Assembly: GCA_009767595.1 (NCBI GenBank)
Contig: VSDK01018351.1
Coordinates: forward strand, 443,250-507,249
Source: Symbiodinium kawagutii
Taxonomy: Eukaryota; Sar; Dinophyceae; Suessiales; Symbiodiniaceae
Direction: 5' to 3'
DNA: 64,000 bases
Shown here: in pieces, positions 1 through 14,258 of the stretch
Position numbering within the stretch: position 1 is the first letter of the stretch
Layout of the letters: each line of letters begins with the position of its first letter
Made by a program: the position numbers and the translations under genes
Notes under the pieces: generated by a model
Seen by the model: only the letters and a program-made list of their open reading frames with translations
What the model was told of the DNA's origin: nothing
The model's database searches: none

Positions 1-747
1 TCCAATATAGATGCAGCATCTTGTGAAAAAAGGTCGCAGCATCCAAAACATCATCACAAACGATCACACTAAATGATTGATTCCAAAGAGATCTGCAAGT
101 GCAAGAGGGTAAAGAAAGATAGCTACACCTTGATGCACTAAATCTGTGATCCGCGTTGAAAGTTCGTGGGCGCCTGCGGCTCTAGATTACGGCAGCTTGA
201 GGTGGAGCCGGCTTCGCAGAAGTGTGCTTAACCTCGTTGGGATATGCGGAAGCGTCTGGGGAACATGTGCCTGTCACTGGGGTCACTGGAGCTGGTGAAA
301 GATTGCAAATTGCAGCACTCCCTGATGCCGTTCTGGTGGTAGAACCATGGGCATGTGGAAAGTGTACATGTGGGGCAAGTGCTGGAATTACACTCTGGCA
401 AACTAACCTAGAAGCTGAAAATAACCATTTTTATTGGTGAAACCACTATAAATAGTGGATTTTCCACTTCCAGGTTAGTTTGCTGGAGGGTAAACCTTCT
501 AAACCGTCATTCTGTGCAAGTCCGCGTAGGTTCACAAATTCAATGTATCATTCCAACTTGTGCAGAATGATTGCGAACTCACACACTTACAATTAAATGG
601 ATGAGTAAGATAGAAACGATGGAAGTCCACTCCTCGTTCGGATTTTGTGGCTGCTGCACCATGAAAAGGGTGAAACAAAGCCAGTAGCCCTTTTTCAGAC
701 CAGGGGCGAATTGGGCAGCACAGTAATTTCAATGCCCTTGTCAGGAC

Positions 748-1524
748 TTGCACATCAAGGTAGAAAACGTTAAGGCACATTTAGGCACAATTCTTTTGCA
801 GTGCCTAAGGGCATGCAAATCCAGCTACGAACTTTTAGGCATAGCAACTTCAATGTGCCTCAGCTCAGGCATGTCCAGGTACAAATGTCTGGGTTCAGAA
901 TTCTATTGCACCTACGGGCAGGCACATCCAGCTACGAACATTTCCAGTAGGCGTTGTAATCTTTGCTGTGTTACACGTAGTCCCAAACGAAAAAGGCACA
1001 GCACATTTCAAGTGTTTAGGCACAAGCTAGAGCAAGAAAGTTGCTGCGCCACAAAACAAGAGCGAGATCGGATACAACAGGCACCAGGTCAACAAACATT
1101 CATCCTCAACTTGTCTTCGGCTACCCAAGTCAAGAGAAGTGATGAGGTCCACATCATGTGGTACAGCATGCACCAAGTATCCACCTACATTGCTGAACCA
1201 ATGGGCCGCCCAGCCAATTCATGTGGTTTTGCATTTCAGGCCTGTGAACCTTATGAACAACATACTAACATCTTAAACAGAACCTTCTCAAAATACTTGG
1301 CAAACAACATTTTCAGAACTAGAACCCAAGATCAGGTCTCTCAAGAAGAGAATAATCTTACAGTAAACCATCCCAAGACAATATGTGTGGGCCCGGGCTC
1401 ACTTGCGCCGGAAAATATGTTTAAGAATAGTTTGCTCTTGCTCTTTAGGTTAAACATTGGGGATAGGGTGCGCTGGGACATGGGGCCTAGGGGTCAAGGG
1501 ACAAAACAGTTTCGAATACCATGA
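748..1524 (+). other. 258-codon ORF, longest plus-strand frame, unassigned
   Basis: A non-spliced frame with no recognised domain. Its 5' third carries degenerate direct repeats (TCCAGCTACGAAC twice, GGCACA several times). The end runs into the 70-bp tandem repeat. No coding bias visible by eye; likely chance in a low-stop region. Confidence 0.15.
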
Positions 1525-1670
1525 ACTTCCTCTTTGGGGCTAACGTTGGGCACAGAGGGCATTGGGACATGGGGTAGGGGGAGAAGGGGGCGGGATCTTT
1601 AGGGTTAACATTGGGGACAGGGGGCAGTGGGACATGGGATTCAGGGGGACAAGGGGCAAAATAATTTCAG
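1445..1670. repeat. Imperfect tandem repeat, about three units of 70 bp
   Basis: Units share GTTAACATTGGGGA(C/T)AGGG, GGGACATGGG and GGACAAGGGGCAAAA. The last two thirds align best and the middle unit is shortened. Confidence 0.8.
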
Positions 1671-1960
1671 AGCAAACTGGTGGCCTGGTTGTTATTTTGC
1701 TCGGGTGGATTGTTTTTATTTGTGACTGGAAACCTGAAATCAGCAAAGTCTTTGGTTGACTCGGTGCTTTGTCAGTCGAGATGTGCTGAGGTCTTGTTGG
1801 CTGCCTTTCTTTACACCTGTCCTTGCTTTGCTATATGCCTGGTGTGAATTGTGCAAAAAAAGTTCATTCTCACGATTGACAAACAGTTGTATGCAGCTGC
1901 TTTGTACCAAACCACCTATCGCAGGCACAAGCGAGCACTTTACCAAATGTGCAGAACTCA

Positions 1961-4900
1961 CATCCAGGAATCTGAGCCTATTGAAAGACACCTGACAGGG
2001 AACCTTTCAAGAAACAATGCATGGGAAAAGAAATCTAACCCAGGAACCTGACCTCCATGAAGGACATCTTACAGGGAACCTTCCCAAAAAACAAACAAAA
2101 TCTCAACCATCATCATGAACCATCTCTCTTCTGAAGTTGTTTCCACTCATGCCAGCCTTGCCAAAATGTGTCCCCTCTTGATGCCTCCCACATCAGGGCG
2201 AGATGTTGGAGTCCGCTGACCCTCACCCCCGGACCCTCCTGGACCCCTTATACTCACTCCTTTCGCAGGAGTGCAGTTTTGCAATGCTCTGCCTAGTCTG
2301 GCTGGCTCTTGCAGGCAAGTGTTGCGCCACTCCCAAGCAGCCCTGGCAATGCAAATAAAAACGCAATTGGCTTACTGTGCCAAATCGCATTACTCTGCAC
2401 AAAAAAGAAAATTAAAAGGATAGGATCGCATTGGGACAACTCCGCCGTATGCAAGAAACGCTGGGCAGATTTCTAAGATTTCATTCAAGGAACAGCAGGC
2501 CAAAACAAGCACAGAAAATGAGAAAATCAGGTGCGGGGAAGGAGAGAAATTGCAAAGAGGGGCCAGTCATTTCTTTAAGAGAAAAACTAACTTTTGGCAA
2601 CAGACTGCATTTGCGCCTGCGCGCGCACATGAACTTATCATGTTGCAAAGTCCAATGCAAATCAACAAGTATCAGCATGATAACAAAAGACATAGGAATA
2701 TGATCCCTATTGACATTACGAAGCTCCGGCAGGCCAATTTCTAGTAGAGACAGATCCAAGCATTAGAACACAAACATGACTCTGTAATGGCAAGGGCAAA
2801 TGATTTGTTGGAGTTGACCTTGCAGGGATGGAAGTGTTTTCATTCGTGTTTAAAATTATTTTTCAAACTCCGGCCATGTTGAAGCTGTTGAAGCCATCAA
2901 ACAATGGTCAAGTTTCAAGGCTCGGAAATGTTGACGATGATCATGCCTAGTTGACGATAATCATGTCTACGAAATGAGTCTCTCCTGAGATGCTTGCCCC
3001 CCTGTCTTCGGGCCACATACCAATGTTGACAAGTTCCCTGCAGGAATTCTCAGCATGGCTCAGCCCCTCACCAAAAACACGTTTCTACGCGGAATATGCT
3101 GTTTGGATCTGTTTGGTTCGTGGACTTGTGCAGGTCATGACTGGAATAAATGCAGTGTGTTGAGGCTTTTCAAGAGGTGGCTTGGCACAGTTTAGCGCAA
3201 CGCTCCAGTGCTGGGTCCCGCGACCAAGGAGCCCGGCCATGTTGCAGGTTAGCATCCTTGGCAGGGGCAACTGAGCTCCACGTGCCAAATGCCCGACCTT
3301 TCTGATGCTTTCTGATGCTGTCTGGTAGTAATGTGTAGATATGTCTGGATGCACCGGACTGGAGGGTGGACGTTTCCAGGAAAATATGGCAGTCCAGTGA
3401 CCAGTGACGAGACTTTGAGTTGGGGAAGCCATCTGAATGATTGTGTCATCATTGGATCGATTCGCCACTGATCCACTTGTGCTCTTGCGGTCTCTAGGAT
3501 TCTCTAAGTGCTTTTTGTTTCAAGATGTAGGCCCTGGAGATGCCTGGCTGCCATTTTCCCACCTTATCAAAGACTTAAGCTTCCACCAAAAACTGCAAAC
3601 TGCAACATACATCAACTGATCATCAAGTGATCATCATACATCAACATGAACATGCAATACCACAACGCCACTAGTCACCATTTGTGGGGAAACCTGGTGC
3701 ACATACAATTCTTCTGAGCAGGACAGGGTCAGAGCAGCTGGCAGAAGGCATGGTGTGCGCGTGTCTTACTCTTGTTTGTGCATGCACTGGATCCAAACGG
3801 GAACGGAAAAAAAACATTCAAGTCTCAAAAACATGGAGCCTTGCTGGGTCAAAACAACTGGGTGACTTAGACAAATAAGCGCAGTATGATGCAATGCAGT
3901 CATGTCAAGCTATATCAAATGACAACTACTTGACGAGATACACGGCCGTGAATTGGCAGAACGCGACACGCACTGACGAGGTTGTCACGTACAACATCAC
4001 TGGCAAATGCCGACAGGACCGAAGACCGGCATTGTAAAATCAAAATGGCGTAGCACCTCTCAAGACTTCGAAACAATGCAAATAACATCAAATAACATTC
4101 AAGAAAAACATGGACAATCAAAGTGATAGCGAGCCAATGTTTCAAGAAAAATGAAAACAACCAATCAAACCATCACCCTTGCAAGTTTCCCTCTGTTGCT
4201 CCTGCGCAATAATATAGCCTATGACATTACACATTTTGCAGGGAAAACACGATAAAGAATGGGAGCACAAAATGGGAAAGCTTGCCCTTCCCAACAGCAA
4301 TGAGTCGGAAGAAGTACTGTTGCAAACTTGAACATGGGTTCTCGTGCCCCCGCCAACCAGAGCTCAACATTGGTGCTTCAGAATGTGCCTCATGCCTCCC
4401 TATCAATGCAAGCTAAGGCCAGTTTCTGATACCGGAAATCTTCGTAGCACCAACCTGCTTCAGAACTCTCGCACAAACACTGTCAACAACCCACTACACA
4501 CACACATCTACACACCACCATGTTCCACCATGTACTTGCTTTGTCTATTCTGTGGAGCTGACCTAAAGAAAGCTCGAACATCAACACGCATAAAGAACTT
4601 GAGGCCAAGGTTAGGTGACGAAAGCTAGCAGGGCAACTGACCTGACTGGAAGAACAAACACCCATAAATCCAATAAACCATTTGTTGGAGAAAACCGCAA
4701 CAAGAGGAAACTGTAGTGCAACAAAAACGACCCTGGGGGGATTGCTATAATTGATTTCATCAATTATTTGTATCTTTTGGAGGTCCTGTCCCTGCCTACT
4801 ACTTGCTAAAGCAAGAGCAACTCCAGCCAGCTGACCCTCGCTTTCGTGACAAATCCGATCACTTAGAGTCACCACCACTGACCGACCATGTATCATGGTT

Positions 4901-7900
4901 GGAACCTTTCCCGTGGAACTGATTTGCTCCCCTCCCTTGCATCCCAATGCAGGACTAAACTTCAAACCATTCACAGTGTGCCTGGCCTGATGTGTTCTGC
5001 CGCGACTTCTCCATGGTCATGGTGAAGCAACGAGGCCACCAAACCAACACGCTTGTTGAGTTTCAAATGGCTGCAGCATGCTGCGGTACACCCGGACAAG
5101 CACATCAAACCTCTACAAACTCCGTTTCAGTCGGGACAGGCATCACTGCATCATGATAGAGCGCCTTTCCTCTGTGCTGTAGCTTGCCATCCCCACGACC
5201 CAGCTAGCTAGAAAGCTTTTGGGGCAAAAACATTCTTAAGAGCGGTGAAACACAATGAGCATCTCTTCCGCACTTTGCTAATACAGTACTCAAGACCACA
5301 GGAATAGTTACATACATACGTCACATAAACGCAACACAACATTTAATTGATTGCGATTACATCATGTAGCAATATGCCACGTACACCTGTGTGAGCATGC
5401 CTATCGCCAAACCTGCATACTTCCATTTCTAAAGCAAGTGTATCGCCAACTCTGTGCTCATGCTGTGCTTCTTTTTCCGCGCCTGACAGTCACAAAACAA
5501 GAGTTGATCTCTAGCAATGCGGCATCTCCACAATTCCATTCATCTCAGGGGTTTTGGTTTCAAGTTAAATATCACCCCCACTGAGCGAAATGGCTCTGCG
5601 CTTTCACGCCTGTAGCGGCAACAGAAGCTAGACTGCACCAGAGCCGGAGCTTATGTTTGGCACCTTTAAAATGAGGGCAGTGGACAACACTGCTTAGCCA
5701 GCAGGGATTCCAACTTAGAGGTGTTCAGTCGTAATCCAACAGTTGGTAGCTTCGTGCTATTTATCCTGCATCTGGCAAAAGGTCTGCCAAAATAATTAAC
5801 CTATTTTGAAACATGTTGAGACTGTGTGTGGGCAGGCAGGGGCATGGTCAAATAAGCTCTTGAAATTTGCCTCCCCACCAACAAAGTTGGCCCTTGAAGA
5901 GGACTTTGAATGCAAAGGATCGTGGGCTCTTTTGGATTTATTTTTGATCACTGTTAGCTAACAAGACTTCACAAGCCGGTCAACGCAGCACATGCTCTCC
6001 GAAGAAATTTATGGCTCTCTGTGCATATCAAGTTTTGCTCCGTCGGCGTGGTGCCTGTTGGTGGCGGATCCTATTTACAAAAACTACGGGGGAACTCTTT
6101 TCTTGAGCCCTGTCACTGAGAGCCTGTCACCAATTGCAAGTTGTGCTGGTTGGGCTTGGGCACAGCACTTGTTTTGAACTTTCAAAAGCCGCGAGCATGG
6201 CTTTGACCTCTGCAAGACATTGATCGGAAGAGACTCTCGTCTTCCGTCGTGCAATGCCTTGGCTACCAGACTGCCTGACCGGTCCATTCCTGCCACGGAC
6301 GTGTTGTCGCCAGCCCAGACCCTCGGAAGAAAACTCCGAGCATCCACACATGAAAAGTCTTCAGCGGGGCTGCTGAAGCCCAAAAAATACTTCGGAAAAA
6401 AAATCAAAGTGGCTGTAAAATCAAGTATTTGTACTAATTCATGGGTATGTTCAAAGACAAGTTAAAGAAAATAACATGGGGCTCAAGGAGGAATTTTGCC
6501 TGCTAGCTTAATTCCAAATTATATTACTAGCGAGTACTAGCGGCTTTCTGTCAATTTCTCTGCCTGATTCTAGCCGTTTGGGGCTTGGTCTAGGCTTCGC
6601 TGCTTGCGTGGTACACTCGCCAATGTAGCAGTGAGACATGCGGCAATGCGCTGATATGCCCTGTAGACTGGGTGGGACGTAGATTTACAGCTCGTACCTT
6701 TACGAAGTTGTCATCTGCACGCTGACTTCTTAATCTTCTTATCAAGCAACTCCCTGCCAACACCCTGCAATCCTTTGATCCTCAGCGGCTTTCTGTTGCC
6801 AGCTGATCCTTGTCGCTTTAAGCCTTCTCCGGGCTGCGTTGATTTGCGTCCAGCAACCTCAGCAACAGCTTGGAAGCTGATGTACTACTCGAAGTGGTCC
6901 ATAGACAAAAGAGCCAGGCGTTGCCAGGGGCCAGCACAAGTCACACCTTTGCCATCCTTTTCCAGACACATGTTGCCACTTGTGGCGATCTCCCGCTGAA
7001 CATGCTGGTCAAACAGTGCCCTGCAGCAGGTCATGGAAACCAGAGATGGATCTGCAAAGACTCGACTGTAGAGAACTCCTGCCTGATGACTTGGACAAAA
7101 GCGTTCGGTCCGCGAGTAGGTCTCCTTTGGAAGCATCTTCGAGCTCACATCGCATACCGTTGAACCTCAACTTGTTGCTCCACTCGCATGATCCGAGACT
7201 TATCATGCTTCTGCAAGGCTTATGGGCAACGAAACAAGCCAGTCTAGTTAGGCCAACTTTGGTCTGAACGGAATGGGTCCACATACTCTTCGTGCTGATA
7301 GGGGCTTCGGCAACACTTGATTAACGCCTTGCTCCGGTGGTCTCTGCTTGTGGGCGCTTTCTCTTGGGCTCAGCTTGCAGGTAGGTCTGCGGCGCGAACA
7401 AATGCGCTTGCCGTGAATCATAACGTCACAGCCAACCAAACTTTTCTTGGCCCCTCATCTTCTGGCTCCTTGTCGCCTTTGCAACCTGGGACAAGATTGA
7501 CAAGGAGCAGAAAACGAAGGCTGGTGCAGAAGTCACCTTGCGATTGGCTGCATGGGCAACAAATGCTTTTTGGAAAGACCCAAACGTAGCCAGCTACGGT
7601 CTGAGACGATGAACTTCAAACAGTGGACTTGTGGCTCCAACTGGAGATCCTTGCAACCACGATCTGCAACCTGAGGCGACAAGACATGGGCAACCTGTGA
7701 GCACAACCCGACATCGGCGAGCGCAGATAGCTGCTCAGGCCGACAGGGCTTACAGCGTCTCTCCTGACATGTCAAACCACCAAACAATTTGGTAAGGCAC
7801 CACGGCCCACGGAAAGCACAGGCCCTTCCCACTTCCCAACAATGTGTTGCCACCTGTGACTCGAGCTGTGATACTTGCCGAACACATTGACCCAAGCACT

Positions 7901-10900
7901 TTAGCCTGGCAAGTCCTTGCCGTATATGGCCTACAAACCTGAATTACTGAGAGGAAAAATCAAACGCCAAAGCAGCCACACATCTGACTTCATAGCATTC
8001 TGCGGATGCTGGGAAAATGCAGCATGCATCGCAAGAGGGTTTTTGACCTTCAAAGGCCGGCCATGATGCGACTTTGTGCCACGGATACCTCCAGCACTTC
8101 GAAAGTAGCTACACATTTTCCAGGAGAAGATTCGGCTGCTTACCCACTTTTGTGTGGCAAACACTTTGCAGAGCGAAGCTGCAAAGATCCTTCCTAGCTT
8201 GTACTTGTGACACTGCGAAAAGCGAAGGGAAGGATGCAAGAGATTGCAAGAGCCTTTGGGCAGTCTGGAGCAGACTTTCTGGACAGCTAGCGCACGAAGT
8301 TGCACCAAGCTGCCATTTGCAATTGCTGTGTAAAACGGCAAAGGAAAGCTTCTCTCACATGATTTGCTCGGAATTTGCAGAATAATTGATCTTAGAATTG
8401 GATGGACGACAGGTCTCTGAATCGCAGCCTCAACACTTGCCACCTGTTCTCACAACCTATCAGCAGGTGTACATCCTGAGCGGATTCGGGTTGATTTGGG
8501 GACACTGGGCGAAAAGCGATGCAAACTCTGCATTTGATTGCTTGCGTTTATTGATGCGGGAGGTTTGCTTCTGCATGCAACAGTTCCTCCACCTTGGAAA
8601 CGCTGTTTCTCAGCCTTGGAAACGTCGATTGCCTGAAAGGGTCTGAATCCTGGGGCTAGGACTTTTGCTTTGTCAAATCCTCAAGTCCAAGACCGTTAAA
8701 AGCTGACGCTTCAAAGACCGGTGGGGTTTGCCCGGCTGCAAGCATCGCAGTATCAATGGAGGTGAACGCAAGTCGAGGACAAATGCATTGAAAGCGCTCG
8801 AGCTTAGGAACCAGATACATCTCTAGTCGCCCCTGTCGATGACAGACTGTTCAGTGTGCCTGCCCTAGCCGTGATATGGTGTTGGGTATGCTGACGCAGC
8901 AATCGAAGCCTTTTTCCATGGCAAAAAGCACGGAGCCCCATCTGCAGAAGTTTGGAAGGGAGAAATCTCTGTCCTTTACTGTTTCTTGCCTGACCTGGCC
9001 TTTTGGTGATTGCCAATTGGCAGTTCGGTGTGACTACACTGCAGGCATCAGGTTGCTTCAAGCCCTACATGCTGGAAGTGTCAAAGGGAAGCGCGGTGAG
9101 GCGGCTAAAATGCTGGGATTCTGATGGGTTTAGTGATAGTAAATGTTTGTTCTCTTTTGGCAAGTGGTGGGTACGACATGGACAAGCACAGGGCCCAATA
9201 CCCAGCTATTCATCCAGGACGAGCAGTTAAGGTACTTTAGACACCCTGCAGTTTGTACTTGGGCTGGGGGCTTACTCTTGCACCAAGCGCAGGTTGACCA
9301 CTTTGCCCAAAGCTACATGGACTTCCCTGATTTTGTGGCCATTGTACTGGTCACACTCATTTACTTCCCCAGTTTTTGCCCTTACGAAGCTCATTTACTT
9401 CATCACTTCCCTTCAGCTTCAGGCAAAGCTTGCAGCTGTGTCATGGGTCTCTTGGCAGAATGCCATGTCAAACGTGAACATATACGAACATACATGGTGC
9501 GATAGGATATGCTAGTTTGTTGCTTAGTTGGTCAAATTGCCTCTGTGAAATCATCCTGTGGTCTCACATATCAACATCTTCAATTGCTGCACGCCCAGCC
9601 CCAGCGTGCAAAGCTGCGTGCTCTTTTGGAACATTCACTGGATCACTGTTGCCCGCTTTGCAAACAGCTCGTTTTTCCTTTTGCTCCGCGAGCCTGTTTA
9701 CAAGGCTTTCCCAATCTGTGCTAGCAATGTTTGCGACTGCCAATTTTAGCAAGTCAGGATTTTGGACTCTTCGAGCTTCTCTGCATGCAAAGATCGCAAG
9801 AGAAAGTCATCCTTGATGCTACCTTCATGGCACCTGCCTCACTAAGCCACGCTACACTCGTCTTTCCATGGCTTGCAGTGGCGAAGGATGGAAGCATCAA
9901 ATTGAGTCGCCAGTCACCTCTGCGCTTCCTTGGCACTGAGGGATGCTATTGGCAAGGCTTTGTCAGGTTCGTCTCAAAAATAACCCGTTGGACCTTGTTT
10001 GAGTACATTTGAAGGTGGTAGCAATGCTGCCTGTCCCAAATGTTCCAGCGTGTCAAGGCCTTCGCTTCCAAGACAGTCTTATCCCACAGCATGGGAAGGA
10101 CATAGCCAGCCCCTTTCGGAAGCCGTTTGCCTTACCACAGAAGACTTGCAACCTGCCACCTTTCAGCACAGCCTTGCTGCCTGTCCGCCATGACCATGGT
10201 GGAAATGAAGTGGTCACGATTTTCTTGATCAAATACCTTCCTTGCAATTTAGCAATTTTCGCTGGCATGGATCTTCAAAACGCGCTGGCAACTTGGCTGA
10301 ACTAGACCGATGGATGGAGCGTCGCCGATGAGATCTAAACTGCCCCCTCACCACCCTCTCACTGTGAGTCATCGTTTCTTTCAGACCTCCCGCCTTACTA
10401 CATTCGACCTCTCAGGTGTATGACAAGTTTGCCAAATCTCACGGTAGGTGGCGATCCATTTTTGTAATCGAATGGTTTCCTGTCATGACTTACATGGGGC
10501 CATACTCGTAATCGACTGCAGCGGTAATCGAATCAATCAGGGCTTCTTAGTAATCTTAGCGTGCTAAGTTGCGGCTGATGCGAAACGATGCGAATCAAGG
10601 TAAGATCTTTATACAAAAAAGGAGTGAAGGGCAAAGCTGCGTTGATCAAAGTCATTATGGAAGACAACATGGAATCAAGGTAGTGACGGATCGGACATCA
10701 GTCGTCACGATCGTCATGCTGAGGGGACTATTCAGCTGCAAACGAGCTGGGAGAAGTCGCATGGTGCTGACTAATGCAGGTTGACCATGGACAAGTCAGT
10801 GACACTGAGGTAAGATCAACAATGCGAGGAAGGCACACTTGATACACTTTCCGCGAGGTCCTGTTACTTTGAGACTGGAAGAACACAGAGCTTCAAGAAT

Positions 10901-13900
10901 TCTAATTCACGCCAAGAAAACTACAGACTTCAGGGACGTTCATCACTCAGTGTCAATGGCATCCAAACATAATTCACTCAGCAAGCGCTAAATCTGCAAG
11001 CTTCGCGGGTAATCATATCTTCAGCAGCCATGGCTAGGTCACAATTTCTTGCATATTGATTGCTCAGTTGATCGCAGCGCTCGACATGCAAATGTGAATC
11101 AAAGAAACATTGCAAATGCACCCTTCTCAGCCAGAACCTATTCTGTTGGTTGCATGCTTCCTCCTGAACTTCAAGGAAAGGTGCGAGTGGATTTCATGAT
11201 CTAGGCTGAAATTTCCAACTTAACATCGCTCGCAAACAGTTCAAATGTATGATGACCTTATGACCTTCAGGTCTTCTTCATATATGGGACGTTTGAAATC
11301 AACAATTCGAAATCGCAGCGTGACGGGGAGGTTTGTGCATCAAGGCAGGGCAAGCGGGCTGCTCATCTGGCGACAAAGCCATGATCCAAAGGTTGAAGTT
11401 GTCCCAAGGCACCCTGAAGGGCTGGACCCACGCTTGTATTCGTCGCAAAGGTGCTCTGAATTGGTAGCGTGGCAAACAAGCGGCAGGAAGAACGAAATCA
11501 TAATTCGGAGCTTCCATGGCACATGGCTTGCTACAAGTCTCAGGACCAAACCTGCACACCTACTACGATTGAGCACCCCCCCTGCTGTGTCAGCTGACTC
11601 ATGGACAAGCACTCAGGGGTAGCCGCTTCAAATTCCAGTGCAGTCATGCAATCGCTTGACTTTTCTCACGAGTTGGAAGTTCTGGATGCGATTCCGAACC
11701 GCCTGCGGTAATTTCAGAACCTGCACCCTCCATTCATTTTCCGAAACCCGTTCACTTCATGAGCGTCCAGCAAAGAAAAGGACTCGTGGCAAATGCCAAC
11801 ATCTCAAGTGCAAAGCTGCAGCAACTGTCGTGGTCAGATGTGACAACAAGACCAGAGTCTTGGCTTCAAAGCTCTGCTATCTTGAGCAAAGATAAGACCC
11901 CAAATGTGGCAACTTATCATCTGCCCAAGCTGCCTGAGTCAAGGATAGGATTTCATTGTCAAGTACATCAGAATGAGATAGTGTTTTAATTGAAGTGGTT
12001 AAGCGGTTTTCTAAGTTTCTGAAAATCCTAGGTCCAAAGTGCACCGAGTGGCAAAGAAGCTCCTAGCAGTCCATCTCAATACTAGACACCAAACACCTTT
12101 CAATGTACATTTTGTTGGCTGCTTCAAAGTGGCTGCGGTGCGGAGCATGAAACTACAGCAGAAGCGTGCTACTTCTGACATGTCTTAAATCGCATGCCAC
12201 GTCGACCATACGAAACGAGAAAGCGCCGTAGTCTCATACCAAATTCAGCACGTGGAACTTTGCACGCTTTCTAGGGGCCTCGTTTTTGTCTCCCTCAATC
12301 ACGTTTTCCATTAGAGTAGAAACTTGCAGGGCTAAGCATATAAGCAAAATTTGGCTGAGCTTCTGCATCTTCAAGCAGAAGAAAATCTCTTCATTGTGAG
12401 TGCACAAGGGAGATTCAACATTGGCAGTCCCGGCAGGTTTGGGTTCCACAAGGCTGACACCAGAGTTTCATCATCTTGGGCATCTGGTTTGCCAGAAAAA
12501 TAGCTCATGTCCACTAGGGCACCAAAGTTAAAGCATGCTACAACATGCTACAACCAGGATCTCTCTCATAAGTAGCCAGTTTGGATGTAATTGGTTTGAA
12601 GATTGTTTGGGGGAAGCCGCGCTGGTTTCTTTTAGTACAATTCTCTGTCGTGCTTGGCCCGCCCTTGCTCAATCGCAGGGCAAAGCGTACACAGCTTGAA
12701 GCCCACCATGAGTGAAGGCTTCAGGGCATGACTTTGCTCCGTTTGGTGGCAATGCCAAGCTGGGCACTGGACTTTGAAAGAGTCTATCCTTCACCTTCCT
12801 TCCACAAAGCCCATATCATCAAGTGCCACGGGAAAGGCCAGGTGGGAGGAAGGCATTTTCTCCCAAGGGATGCAACAATCATCGCTCACGAGCAAAGGCT
12901 GAGGGCTCAGGGTCATGTCATCGGCTCCCTACAGTCAGCGAGGCCTTAGCTGCCCTAGCTGAAGTTCAACCTACGAGAAATGGTCGAAACAACCTGCTAC
13001 AGCGGAGCCAAAGACACTTGTCGCAAGCCCCACTTCACCTGGCTTCAGCCGACTTGAGAACCTGGAACCGGCTCAAGTACAAACTCAGTAAGCTCGCTAA
13101 TCCTAGCCGTGCTCAGCACAGCGTGGTCGCAAAGCAACTGTCGGTTACAACACTTTCGCCCAGCAAACCCTCTGACATGTTTTGAACCTACTGCATCACA
13201 TTTCAGAGAACAGCCAACTCTGCCAAGATTCTCGCGTTGACTCTCCCTGTGAGTTGCCTTCAAGCATCCAGCCAGCTTACCCTGTGCGAGCCTCACATTT
13301 CACTGCCGGCAGCATGCGCAATGCTATCCAGCCTGTGAATGGCCAAGTCGGAGCCCAGACTTCATCAGTTTGCACGTAAGATGGCGCTAGATTCGGCGTG
13401 GCCCCTTACAATAAGCAACTGCTGGTACCAAGGAAACCGGGGCTCATCCAAAGTCTGTGGGCCAAAAGTCGGTACATGTGCTTGGATGCCTGGTATTTTG
13501 CCAGTGCTGAACTTGGCGGAGCTTGATATCAATTCGGTCTCCGTTTCTGAGGTTCTGAAGCCCCAAAATGTAACAATGTGCGGTGAACTTCCAAGGATAC
13601 TAGACAGCTCGCTGCGGTTTACATGGCCTCGCAATGCGGCTTGGTCCCTGTTCGGCAAACCCGGCATACCTCCTCTCTCTCCAGCGCCATCAGTCAAAGA
13701 CCCTCAGATTGAGGGGACGCGAAAGGAACCGGCGAACTCCCCCGCTCAGCAGGAGCTCAACATGAAGAGGAGCTCACGCTTCACTTGGGGAAGCCACCCT
13801 TGAGGAATGAATGAAATTTCACACACAATTTTGTGAGAAAAGAGAGAAGCCGAAAAGGCTGGGAATCTGTGCATAAACATGCTGAGATCGACATCGTGTA

Positions 13901-13902
13901 GG
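1961..13902. other. No assignable gene
   Basis: About 12 kb of mid-GC sequence rich in TTGCAA and GCAAGC words. Open frames reach 170 codons, but opposite and overlapping frames are equally open, and none shows a motif or a convincing splice series. Short direct repeats occur, for example GTTGACGATNATCATG at 2931-2966. Confidence 0.6.
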
Positions 13903-13941
13903 NNNNNNNNNNNNNNNNNNNNNNNNNNNNNNNNNNNNNNN
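13903..13941. other. Assembly gap (39 N)
   Basis: Thirty-nine consecutive N. The 6 bp TGTAGG stands at the edges of both sides (GTGTAGG before, TGTAGGG after), suggesting a short overlap that the assembler did not close. Confidence 0.99.
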
Positions 13942-14216
13942 TGTAGGGAGTGCAAGAGGCAGCGAAAATGAAAGGTTCCAAAGTGACCCCACTGTTCCAC
14001 GCAGAAGGATAGGGCATGGAACCCGGCATACCCTGCTAGGCGCTATCGAGTCCATAGAAAGGGAAAGCCCAAGCAAGTCTTTGTCAGTGCTTGTGCTGCT
14101 TCCAGCTTCGATCATGGATAGGCAGGCGGGACATTCTTCTTGACTTCCAAAACTTTCATTTCATCAAGTGGGATCAAAACGGATCAATGACAACAGCTAA
14201 GATCTCCAGAAAATCT

Positions 14217-14258
14217 TTCCACCAAGGCTTGACAACTTCCACCAAGGCTTGACAACTC
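14217..14258. repeat. 20-bp direct repeat, two copies
   Basis: CCACCAAGGCTTGACAACTT is followed directly by the same unit ending in CTC. Confidence 0.9.

Noticed and set aside
9143..10305. Series of overlapping 60-120 codon plus-strand frames
   Set aside because: All three plus frames are open in turn without motifs or consistent splice signals; this reflects low stop-codon density.
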